Notes under the pieces: model-generated
What the model was told of the DNA's origin: nothing
The model's database searches: none
The model's input: only the letters and a program-made list of their open reading frames with translations
Program-made: the position numbers and the translations under genes
DNA from: Bacteroidota bacterium
Lineage (GTDB): Bacteria; Bacteroidota; Bacteroidia; Bacteroidales; CAIWKO01
Direction of reading: 5' to 3'
DNA: 55,933 bases
Assembly (NCBI GenBank): GCA_037133915.1
Contig: JBAXND010000026.1
Location: 1 to 55,933, forward strand
Shown here: positions 1 through 6,679 of the stretch, piece after piece
Layout of the letters: the number at the start of each line of letters is the position of its first letter
Numbering within the stretch: position 1 is the first letter of the stretch

Positions 1-220
1 CGAGGTGGTCAATTTGAACCGGCGCACACTGGATATTTAGAGCGTTTTTTCCACCGTAATCAACAGAAACAGTAACCTTTGTGCTTAGAAATTTTGCAGT
101 TCCAACAAGTTCACAATAGACATATTTTGTTGTTAACGAGTCTCCTGCTGCTTGGCAATATACCTTCGGCGAAGCGCAGACCAATAGTGAAACCAAGGTT
201 ATTAACGCTAATCTTCTCAT
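1..220 (-). CDS. Small secreted hypothetical protein (N-terminal part, cut by window edge)
   Basis: The reverse strand is open from an ATG at 218-220 to the window edge, giving 73 visible residues. The first 20 or so (MRRLALITLVSLLVCA...) form a clear signal peptide. They are followed by a segment with YVYCELVGTAKFLSTKVTV and VSVDYGGKN, which resembles short exported proteins of unknown function that are common in Bacteroidetes and read roughly YCELVGTxKFLSTKVTVxxDFG. No function is known to me. The gene points away from the restriction operon and has no partner in the window. The start is chosen because the signal peptide begins right there. I am fairly sure it is real; the family assignment is from memory. 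Confidence 0.7.
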   Translation of the reverse strand, partial: MRRLALITLVSLLVCASPKVYCQAAGDSLTTKYVYCELVGTAKFLSTKVTVSVDYGGKNALNIQCAPVQIDHL

Positions 221-632
221 GGGAATAGGTTGTTATTGTTTCTCAATTACTAATCTGTCAAAGTTTCAATAAAAATTATGATTGTGGAGTGTCAAACTGG
301 CTATTATCATGTTTTCGCAAAAATTCCAGTCAATGAAATTGCCACTTCAAATATAAAAAAATATAATATCAGCGCCGATTTATTTTGTTTAATATTTCAG
401 AATTTGACCAGCGCCTGAACCAATCTTAACATTTGACTAAGCTTCGCTTTCAACTTTGGTCTTTCTCGATCCTTTAGCAATCCCTCCACTCTTTTACCCC
501 CCATAACGGCATCATTACGGTAAAAAATGGGCAATAATCGCCCGGAATAAGTCCCGCACAACTTTAAATCACTCTATTTCAACACACTAAATAGCAGCGC
601 ATCCAGGAATATGCCATTTTCAGTTGGTTTTC

Positions 633-766
633 GGTAGATTTTAGTAGAAAACCACCGTTTTTTGGTAGATTTTGGTAGAAAAGCACCGCTTTTTGGTAGA
701 TTTTGGTAGAAAAATATCGTTTTTTGGCAGATTTTGGTAGAAAAGCATCGCTTTTCGGTAGATACA
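633..766. repeat. 31-bp tandem repeat, four units plus a partial fifth
   Basis: Units start at 633, 664, 695 and 726, each 31 bp long, and a fifth breaks off after about 8 bp at 757. The consensus begins GGTAGATTTTGGTAGAAAAG and ends CACCGCTTTTT. Three sub-blocks of 10, 11 and 10 bp are visible per unit. The centre of each unit can form a small hairpin (AAAAGC-acc-GCTTTT), and the bases flanking the loop change together between units (AAAAC/GTTTT in unit 1, AAAAGC/GCTTTT in units 2 and 4). The period is not a multiple of three, so a protein-coding role is unlikely. Confidence 0.9.
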
Positions 767-859
767 TTGCGGTTTTAAGTAGTAACTATCCTTTTGCAGG
801 TAGAAATAGGCCGGAGCATGGCAATTTTTAGCAGAAAAAGGCTTTTTTATTTTGCCGAA

Positions 860-985
860 ACAAGCAATTGACAGAAATCGTACAGAATTTGACAGGAATT
901 GACAGGAATCGTACAGAATTTGACAGAAATCATACAGAATTTAACAGGAATCGAGCAGTTTTTGACATTTTTTGAACAGCCTCTC
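860..985. repeat. Helically phased ACAG(R)AATT array
   Basis: A decamer-like motif close to ACAGRAATT recurs at 871, 882, 892, 902, 913, 923, 934, 944 and 955. Weaker copies lie at 860, 965 and 976. The steps are 11 or 10 bp and average about 10.5, the helical repeat of B-DNA. Pairs of motifs give the more obvious 21-bp repeat (GACAGAAATCGTACAGAATT), with units at 870, 901, 922 and 943 and a half unit at 891. All copies face the same side of the helix, and AT-rich runs recur in phase. Confidence 0.85.
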
Positions 986-1418
986 GTAATTGGGAAATAT
1001 GCACCGTCCTGAAAAAAATAAGGCTCCTACAACGGATATCCGGTTGGTTTTGGCCGTTTACCCTCAAGATATTAGTAAATAATTCCTTCTTTGACCCCTT
1101 GGATAAAATTAATTTGGTTGAAATCCTCCCGATCTGCTGCTAAATTCAAAATTTTAACCGGGGAATCACCTGTCATAGATAAAAAGTCGCATCCCTTAGT
1201 TTTAAAAATGAACCGTGACCTCCCCAACAACATATTTTATCCAATAATGCCTCGCTTGCACGATTCAATCGGAGTATTCTCTGTATTTTCAACGCAAAAA
1301 AACGGGCAGGTGTGCCAATCAGGTTGTTTTTACCTCGTAATGTATGGCTACATTCAAAATATAAAACTTAAATTAGCAGACTTGTTATAATGTAACCTGA
1401 AAATATTGACACCGATTC

Positions 1419-2996
1419 ATGGCAAAGACTAAAAAAGAAGAACAGGAAGAGCCCTTAGAGAAGAAATTGTGGAAAGCGGCAGACAAACTGAGGAAGAACA
1501 TGGATGCTGCCGAGTATAAGCATGTGGCATTGGGTCTCATCTTCCTGAAATATATTTCTGATGCGTTTGAGGAAATGTTTCAGCAGCTCACATCTCAAAA
1601 GAGCGATGGCGCTGATCCCGAAGATAAAAACGAATACCTTGCCGAGAAGGTTTTCTTTGTGCCGTCTGATGCACGTTGGACTTATATACAGGGCAGGGCA
1701 AAGCTTCCAACCATCGGTAAAGATATTGACGATGCAATGGATGCCATTGAAAAAGACAATCCATCTCTAAAAGGGGTCTTGCCGAAAGTATTTGCACAGG
1801 AGAAATTAGATAAAGCTAGTTTGGGCGGTCTGGTTGATCTTGTCAGCACCGCGACTCTGGGCACAAAAGAAGCTCAAAGTAAAGACCTGCTTGGAAGAGT
1901 GTTTGAATACTTCCTCGGTGAGTTTGCATTGGCGGAAGGTAAAAAAGGCGGACAGTTCTATACGCCCGGAAGTGTAGTGAAACTCCTTGTTGAAATGCTG
2001 GAGCCTTATGAAGGCCGGGTATTTGACCCCTGTTGCGGCAGCGGCGGAATGTTTGTGCAGAGTGAAAAATTCATCAAACATCATCAGGATTATTATAAAA
2101 AGAGCAATGGCAATAAGCTTTCCCTGAACCCTTCTGACCACATTTCGATATACGGGCAGGAGAGCAACCAGACTACATGGCGGCTGGCAAAGATGAATCT
2201 TGCCATACGAGGAATTGACAGCAGTAATGTGAAGTGGAACAATGAAGGCAGTTTTCTGAATGATGCACATAAAGACCTGAAAGCCGATTATATCATTGCG
2301 AACCCACCCTTTAACGACAGCGACTGGAGTGGTGAACTCCTACAAAAAGATGCCCGGTGGGTTTATGGTGTGCCGCCAGCAGGAAATGCGAACTACGCAT
2401 GGATACAACATTTTCTTTACCATACTGCGCCTAATGGACAGGCGGGCTTTGTGTTGGCGAAAGGTTCTCTGACCACCAAGACAAGTAATGAAGGCGAAAT
2501 ACGAAAGGCTCTTATTGAGAACGACCTGATCGATTGTATCGTAAACTTGCCGTCTAAATTATTTTTGAATACGCAGATTCCGGCTTGCCTGTGGTTTTTA
2601 AGTCGCAACAAACAAAAGCGCAAACGTGAAATACTTTTTATTGATGCCCGCAACCTTGGCTTTTTAAAAACACGAAAGAACCTTGAGTTTACCGATGAAG
2701 ATATTGCTAAGGTAGCAAGCACCTACCACAACTGGCGGGCTTCGGTGGTTGAGCCTGTCGAATCCACCGATTATCAGGACATACAGGGTTTTTGCAAAAG
2801 CGTTTCTATCGAAGAGGTGAAAGCCCTGAATTATGTTGTTACGCCCGGCAGGTTTGTTGGCTTGCCCGATGATGAAGATGATTTTAATTTCCCCGAACGC
2901 TTCAATGCGCTGAAATCTGAACTGGAAAAACAAATTGCGGAAGAAGCAGAATTAAATAAACGGATTGCAGAGAATCTTAGTAAAATCAATGTGTGA
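1419..2996 (+). CDS. hsdM: Type I restriction-modification DNA methyltransferase, M subunit
   Basis: This is the 525-residue modification subunit. With HsdS it methylates adenine (N6) in a bipartite target, and with HsdR it forms the restriction complex. The N-terminal HsdM helical domain covers roughly residues 10-140. The N6-adenine methyltransferase domain follows, with motif I (FDPCCGSGG) at about 202-210 and motif IV (NPPF) at about 296-299. The C-terminal tail is charged and probably coiled coil. Length and motif order are normal for the family. It is the first gene of a same-strand run (hsdM, ORF6N, hsdS, GIY-YIG, rhuM, hsdR) with short gaps, so it is probably made from one transcript starting just upstream. 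The start fits the usual lysine/glutamate-rich N terminus. Confidence 0.97.
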   Translation: MAKTKKEEQEEPLEKKLWKAADKLRKNMDAAEYKHVALGLIFLKYISDAFEEMFQQLTSQKSDGADPEDKNEYLAEKVFFVPSDARWTYIQGRAKLPTIGKDIDDAMDAIEKDNPSLKGVLPKVFAQEKLDKASLGGLVDLVSTATLGTKEAQSKDLLGRVFEYFLGEFALAEGKKGGQFYTPGSVVKLLVEMLEPYEGRVFDPCCGSGGMFVQSEKFIKHHQDYYKKSNGNKLSLNPSDHISIYGQESNQTTWRLAKMNLAIRGIDSSNVKWNNEGSFLNDAHKDLKADYIIANPPFNDSDWSGELLQKDARWVYGVPPAGNANYAWIQHFLYHTAPNGQAGFVLAKGSLTTKTSNEGEIRKALIENDLIDCIVNLPSKLFLNTQIPACLWFLSRNKQKRKREILFIDARNLGFLKTRKNLEFTDEDIAKVASTYHNWRASVVEPVESTDYQDIQGFCKSVSIEEVKALNYVVTPGRFVGLPDDEDDFNFPERFNALKSELEKQIAEEAELNKRIAENLSKINV

Positions 2997-3015
2997 TTAA
3001 ACGTTTTATGAACTC

Positions 3016-3933
3016 ATGACAAACAATAAAATAATAAATCGGATAGATATTGAAAACCGCATCTTTACTGCCCGGGGCTTTCAGGTGATGCTCGACAGCC
3101 ATCTGGCAGAACTGTATGGCGTTGAAACGAAATTATTAAACAGAGCCGTCAAGCGTAATATTGGACGTTTTCCTGCTGACTTCATGTTCCTTCTTAATGA
3201 AGAAGAATGGGAATCTTTGAGGTTCCATATTGGCACCTCAAAAATTGATTCTTTAAGGTTCCAAAATGGCACCTTAAACACCGGTCGTGGACAACATCGT
3301 AAATATTTGCCCTACGTATTTACAGAACAAGGAGTTGCAATGCTCTCCGCAGTGTTGAAAAGCGAAACAGCCGTTAAAATGAGCATACAGATCATGCAGG
3401 CTTTCGTGGAGATGAGAAAATTCATTGCAGATAATGCAGTTGTTTTTCATCGTCTGGACAAGGTTGAACGCAAGCAGATCGAAACTGATGAAAAGTTCGA
3501 CCGTATTTTTACAGCATTGGAAAAAAAGGAACTGCAACCCGAAAAGGGTATTTTCTTTGATGGCCAGATTTACGATGCCTATTCCTTTATTGCTAACCTC
3601 ATTCGTAATGCTGGCAAATCAATTATCCTCGTTGATAATTACATTGATGATACTGTACTCACTCTTTTTATAAAAAGGAAAAAAGGTGTACAACTCACGA
3701 TTTACACTAAAGCATTAAGCAAGCAGCTTCAATTAGATATTAGCAAGCATAACGCCCAATATGAACCGGTACAGGTAAAGGAACTGAAACAGGCGCACGA
3801 CCGCTTCCTGATTATTGACGAAAAAGAACTTTATCATATCGGTGCTTCATTAAAAGACCTCGGTAAAAAATGGTTCGCTTTTTCTAAAATGGATACCGAA
3901 ACTTTAAGTTTGCTGAAAAAATTGAAGGGTTAA
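3016..3933 (+). CDS. ORF6N-domain protein with C-terminal PLD-like domain
   Basis: This 305-residue protein lies between hsdM and hsdS. Residues about 8-120 form an ORF6N domain, a DNA-binding-type module known from phage and poxvirus proteins; the LPYVFTEQGVAML block is typical. A linker follows, then a C-terminal domain of about 130 residues containing IILVDNYID and HDRFLIIDEKELYHIGASLKD. That resembles a degenerate phospholipase-D-like fold in which the HxK motif is HxR. Proteins of this build often accompany type I restriction operons, but their job is not established. The gene starts 19 bp after hsdM and ends 1 bp before hsdS, so it belongs to the operon. Within the ORF6N domain a 36-bp in-frame duplication carries two hairpins (3216-3279). 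Confidence 0.85.
   Translation: MTNNKIINRIDIENRIFTARGFQVMLDSHLAELYGVETKLLNRAVKRNIGRFPADFMFLLNEEEWESLRFHIGTSKIDSLRFQNGTLNTGRGQHRKYLPYVFTEQGVAMLSAVLKSETAVKMSIQIMQAFVEMRKFIADNAVVFHRLDKVERKQIETDEKFDRIFTALEKKELQPEKGIFFDGQIYDAYSFIANLIRNAGKSIILVDNYIDDTVLTLFIKRKKGVQLTIYTKALSKQLQLDISKHNAQYEPVQVKELKQAHDRFLIIDEKELYHIGASLKDLGKKWFAFSKMDTETLSLLKKLKG
3216..3279 (+). repeat. In-frame 36-bp duplication carrying two inverted repeats
   Basis: Two consecutive units encode SLRFHIGTSKID and SLRFQNGTLNTG. Each unit contains a perfect 8-bp inverted repeat around a 10-11 bp loop: TTTGAGGT (3216-3223) with ACCTCAAA (3235-3242), and TTTAAGGT (3252-3259) with ACCTTAAA (3271-3278). The stems differ at one base pair and both sides changed together, so pairing is kept. 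The period is 36 bp, exactly 12 codons. Confidence 0.85.
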
Positions 3934-3934
3934 T

Positions 3935-5161
3935 ATGAGTGAGTGGAAAGAAACTGAAATAGGAAATCTCCCAAATGATTGGAGTGTCGCAGAATTAGGT
4001 GAAATATGCACTGTAATTACTGATGGTTCTCACTTCTCACCTAAAGTAGAACTTTCTCAATATTATATGGCATCAGTGAAGGATATGCGATACAACTACT
4101 TTGAATTTGAGAATTGTAAAACTATTTCTGAGAAAGATTTTAATTCATTGGTTCAAGCCAATTGCAGCCCTAATAAAGGAGATATTTTAATTTCAAAAGA
4201 CGGAGCTAATTGTTTGGATATAATTTTTGTCTACGCTCAACCTGAAAAGATTGTATTGTTATCATCAATTGCGATTGCAAGATTGAAAGAAGGTTTTGAT
4301 CCATATTTCTATATGTATTACTTGCTTTCTCCTATATCACAATACTTAATGAAAAATAGTTTTATTTCAGGCACAGCAATTCCTAGAGTAGTATTAAAAG
4401 ATTTTCATAAAGTTTCAGTTCCTTTAATATCCTACTCAGAACAGTGCGCTATATCATCAATCCCCAGCAGCCTCGATGATAAAATAGACTTACTGCACCG
4501 CCAAAACAAAACCCTTGAGCAATTAGCCGAAACACTTTTCAGGCAGTGGTTTGTTGAGGAGGCAGAGGAGAGTTGGAAAATTGTAAAATTGAGTGCGTTA
4601 GGGAAAATAATTTGCGGAAAAACCCCGTCTAAAAAGATATCTGAATATTTTGATGGGGAAATTCCATTTATTAAAATACCAGACATGCACGATAATGTAT
4701 TTGTTTTTAGCACTGTTGATAGCCTCACTCAATCGGGCGCTTACTCACAATATAATAAAAACCTTCCGCCGAAATCTATTTGTGTCAGTTGTATCGCAAC
4801 CGTTGGGCTTGTCGTAATGAATGCGAAAACGGCTCAAACCAATCAACAAATTAATTCAATTATTCCCGTAAAAGAGTTTTATACGTATTTTCTATTTTTG
4901 AAAATGAGCCGTATGAAGGATGAATTACTGGCTATGGCGAGTGGTGGTACAGCAACAGATAACTTAAATACTGGTGATTTTTCAAATATCGATATTAATC
5001 TACCTCCTGAAAATATGCTAATAGAATTTAATGAAAGAGTTAATTCAATATTTGAAAAAATATTTACAAACCAATTACAAATCCGCAGCCTTACCCAACT
5101 TCGGGATACGTTATTGCCAAAGTTGATGAGTGGGGAGGTGAGGGTAAAGAATGAAAAGTGA
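3935..5161 (+). CDS. hsdS: Type I restriction-modification specificity subunit S
   Basis: This 408-residue subunit recognises the two halves of the bipartite DNA target. It shows the usual two-fold plan: target-recognition domain 1 (about 10-170), a helical spacer (about 172-206, with LDDKIDLLHRQNKTLEQLAE), target-recognition domain 2 (about 212-370, with GKTPSK and IPFIKIPDM), and a second helical spacer (about 375-402, ending LLPKLMSGEVRV). The first recognition domain looks more AT-rich than hsdM and hsdR, as expected where recognition domains are swapped by recombination. The stop codon lies inside a heptamer repeat (5150-5184). Only one hsdS is present, with no second partial copy in the window. 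Confidence 0.95.
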   Translation: MSEWKETEIGNLPNDWSVAELGEICTVITDGSHFSPKVELSQYYMASVKDMRYNYFEFENCKTISEKDFNSLVQANCSPNKGDILISKDGANCLDIIFVYAQPEKIVLLSSIAIARLKEGFDPYFYMYYLLSPISQYLMKNSFISGTAIPRVVLKDFHKVSVPLISYSEQCAISSIPSSLDDKIDLLHRQNKTLEQLAETLFRQWFVEEAEESWKIVKLSALGKIICGKTPSKKISEYFDGEIPFIKIPDMHDNVFVFSTVDSLTQSGAYSQYNKNLPPKSICVSCIATVGLVVMNAKTAQTNQQINSIIPVKEFYTYFLFLKMSRMKDELLAMASGGTATDNLNTGDFSNIDINLPPENMLIEFNERVNSIFEKIFTNQLQIRSLTQLRDTLLPKLMSGEVRVKNEK

Positions 5162-5184
5162 AAAGTGAAGAGTGAAGAATTGAA
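5150..5184 (+). repeat. Imperfect heptamer repeat at the hsdS 3' end
   Basis: Five consecutive 7-bp units (AATGAAA, AGTGAAA, AGTGAAG, AGTGAAG, AATTGAA) overlap the last codons and stop of hsdS and run to 4 bp before the ATG of the next gene. Seven is not a multiple of three, so gain or loss of a unit would change the last residues of HsdS and the spacing to the GIY-YIG start. The imperfection argues against very frequent slippage. Confidence 0.75.
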
Positions 5185-5187
5185 AGT

Positions 5188-5604
5188 ATGTTTAGCGAAA
5201 CGAATAAATACAAAAACAAGGGGCATTTCTTCTTTCAGAGAGGGGATAATTTAGCGTTTGTGAGCAAAGATGTTCCTGAATTGCCGGGGATTTACTATAT
5301 TCTTCGTTTGGCAAAAGGGCATGTTGATCTGGTTTACATTGGTAATTCAGGAACCATCACACAATCCGGCATTTTTAAAGAACAATTATTGAAGGGCAGG
5401 ATCAATAACAATCAGGATGGATTAAACCGTCAGGAGTTCTTTGATAAAAAAATGGCCGTGGGAAAGATTGATGGCCTCGACATTTATTGGTTTGTTACAA
5501 TGGATGAAACTCACAACGATTTACCCGGATACGTTGAGGGATTATTAATGCAACGGCATTTTGAGGTGCATGGGAAACCGCCACTATGGAATAAATATTT
5601 TTAA
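5188..5604 (+). CDS. GIY-YIG nuclease-like protein
   Basis: This 138-residue protein contains one GIY-YIG-type core. The hallmark reads LPGIYYILR...LVYIGNSG at about residues 32-52. A glutamate in YVEGLLMQ (about 112-119) and the WNKYF asparagine near the C terminus match the positions of the metal-binding glutamate and conserved asparagine of the family. There is no added DNA-binding domain. It sits 26 bp after hsdS and about 50 bp before rhuM, on the operon strand, so it is probably co-expressed with the restriction system. A stand-alone GIY-YIG protein could act as a nicking or cleaving nuclease. Whether it is active here is inference. Confidence 0.75.
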   Translation: MFSETNKYKNKGHFFFQRGDNLAFVSKDVPELPGIYYILRLAKGHVDLVYIGNSGTITQSGIFKEQLLKGRINNNQDGLNRQEFFDKKMAVGKIDGLDIYWFVTMDETHNDLPGYVEGLLMQRHFEVHGKPPLWNKYF

Positions 5605-5652
5605 CTTTATCGTGATTTGTATTTGCTTAGTGAAAAAATAGATATTGAATAA

Positions 5653-6678
5653 ATGAAAAATAAAAGTCTTCAAATACGAAACAGCACGGCTGAGTTTCTG
5701 ATTTTCACCTCACAAGCAGGTGAAAATGGAATAGAAGTACGTTATCAGGATGAAACGATATGGTTATCCCAAAAAATGATGGCGGTTTTGTTCGATTGCA
5801 GTGCGGATAATATTTCACTTCACCTGAAAAATATTTTTAAAGAACATGAATTGGACGAGAATTCAGTAACCGAGGAATTCTCGGTAACTGCAACCGATGG
5901 TAAAAACTATAAAACAAAACATTATAATCTTGACGCCATCATTGCTACCGGTTATCGTGTAAACTCACAAAAGGCAACCCAATTCAGGCAATGGGCAACT
6001 TCGGTATTAAGAGATTTTGCTATTCGCGGTTATGTTCTGGATAAGGAACGCCTGAAGAATGGGGCATTTCTCAGCAAAGAATATTATGAAACCCTGTTGG
6101 CCGAAATAAGAGAGATTCGGGCAAGCGAAAGAAGATTTTATCAGAAAATAACCGACATATACGCCACGGCAGTTGACTACAACACGGATGACACGGTAAC
6201 ACAAAACTTTTTTGCCTCTGTTCAAAATAAATTGCACTTTGCTATTCATGGGAACACTGCCGCCGAACTGGTAATGAACCGTGCCGACAGCAAAAATCAA
6301 AACATGGGATTAACCACATGGAAGAATGCGCCGTCAGGAAAAATTATCAAAACCGATGTTTCTGTTGCTAAAAATTATCTGAAAGAAACAGAACTAAAGA
6401 ACCTTGACCGTTTTGTTACCATGTATCTGGATTATGCCGAAACACAGGCAGAACGGAGTATCCCCATGACGATGAAGGACTGGGCAGACAAGCTGAATGC
6501 GTTTTTGCAGTTCAATGAAAAAGACATTTTAAAAAATGCAGGTAAAGTTACACAAGCGATTGCCAAAGCATTTGCTGAAAATGAATTTGAAAAATACCGC
6601 ATTGTTCAGGATAAACTTTTTGAAAGCGATTTTGATAAAGCCGTGAAGAAACTCAGTCCATCAACAAAGAAAAAATAA
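5653..6678 (+). CDS. rhuM: RhuM-family protein
   Basis: This 341-residue protein belongs to the RhuM family, named from a Salmonella pathogenicity-island gene and frequent in restriction islands. Recognisable blocks are the N-terminal VRYQDETIWLSQKMMAVLF (about 29-47), YNLDAIIATGYRVNSQKATQ with FRQWAT (about 97-122), and the C-terminal YLDYAETQAERSIPMTMKDW (about 254-275). The N-terminal half looks like a DNA-binding domain and the C-terminal half is largely helical. No catalytic motif is visible. The biochemical role is unknown; context points to a helper of the restriction-modification complex or of its expression. It ends just before the TTG start of hsdR, with no terminator between them. 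Confidence 0.88.
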   Translation: MKNKSLQIRNSTAEFLIFTSQAGENGIEVRYQDETIWLSQKMMAVLFDCSADNISLHLKNIFKEHELDENSVTEEFSVTATDGKNYKTKHYNLDAIIATGYRVNSQKATQFRQWATSVLRDFAIRGYVLDKERLKNGAFLSKEYYETLLAEIREIRASERRFYQKITDIYATAVDYNTDDTVTQNFFASVQNKLHFAIHGNTAAELVMNRADSKNQNMGLTTWKNAPSGKIIKTDVSVAKNYLKETELKNLDRFVTMYLDYAETQAERSIPMTMKDWADKLNAFLQFNEKDILKNAGKVTQAIAKAFAENEFEKYRIVQDKLFESDFDKAVKKLSPSTKKK

Positions 6679-6679
6679 T

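Larger units (their letters stand above)
221..1418. other. 1.2-kb non-coding region ahead of the restriction operon
   Basis: No convincing gene lies between the divergent secreted-protein gene and hsdM. The stretch is AT-rich. Its centre holds two tandem arrays, at 633-766 and 860-985, which are described separately. Between them, around 826-850, short A- and T-tracts form a small inverted repeat (AAAAAGGC with a following T-run). A 99-codon open frame at 1091-1390 has no recognisable composition or motif and is not accepted as a gene. The promoter of the hsd operon should lie near 1340-1415, but I cannot place it with confidence. Confidence 0.6.

Noticed and set aside
579..767. 62-codon reverse-strand frame with repeated LPKS/STKIYQ pieces
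   Set aside because: It is a by-product of the 31-bp DNA repeat, whose period shifts the frame in each unit.
633..963. CRISPR-like array
   Set aside because: Units are directly adjacent with no unique spacers, and there are no cas genes.
1091..1390. 99-codon open frame before hsdM
   Set aside because: No motif, no ribosome-binding context and unlikely composition; treated as non-coding.
3935..5161. Invertible hsdS shufflon driven by the nearby tyrosine recombinase
   Set aside because: Only one hsdS is present and no second partial copy or inverted repeat of its spacers is visible in the window.
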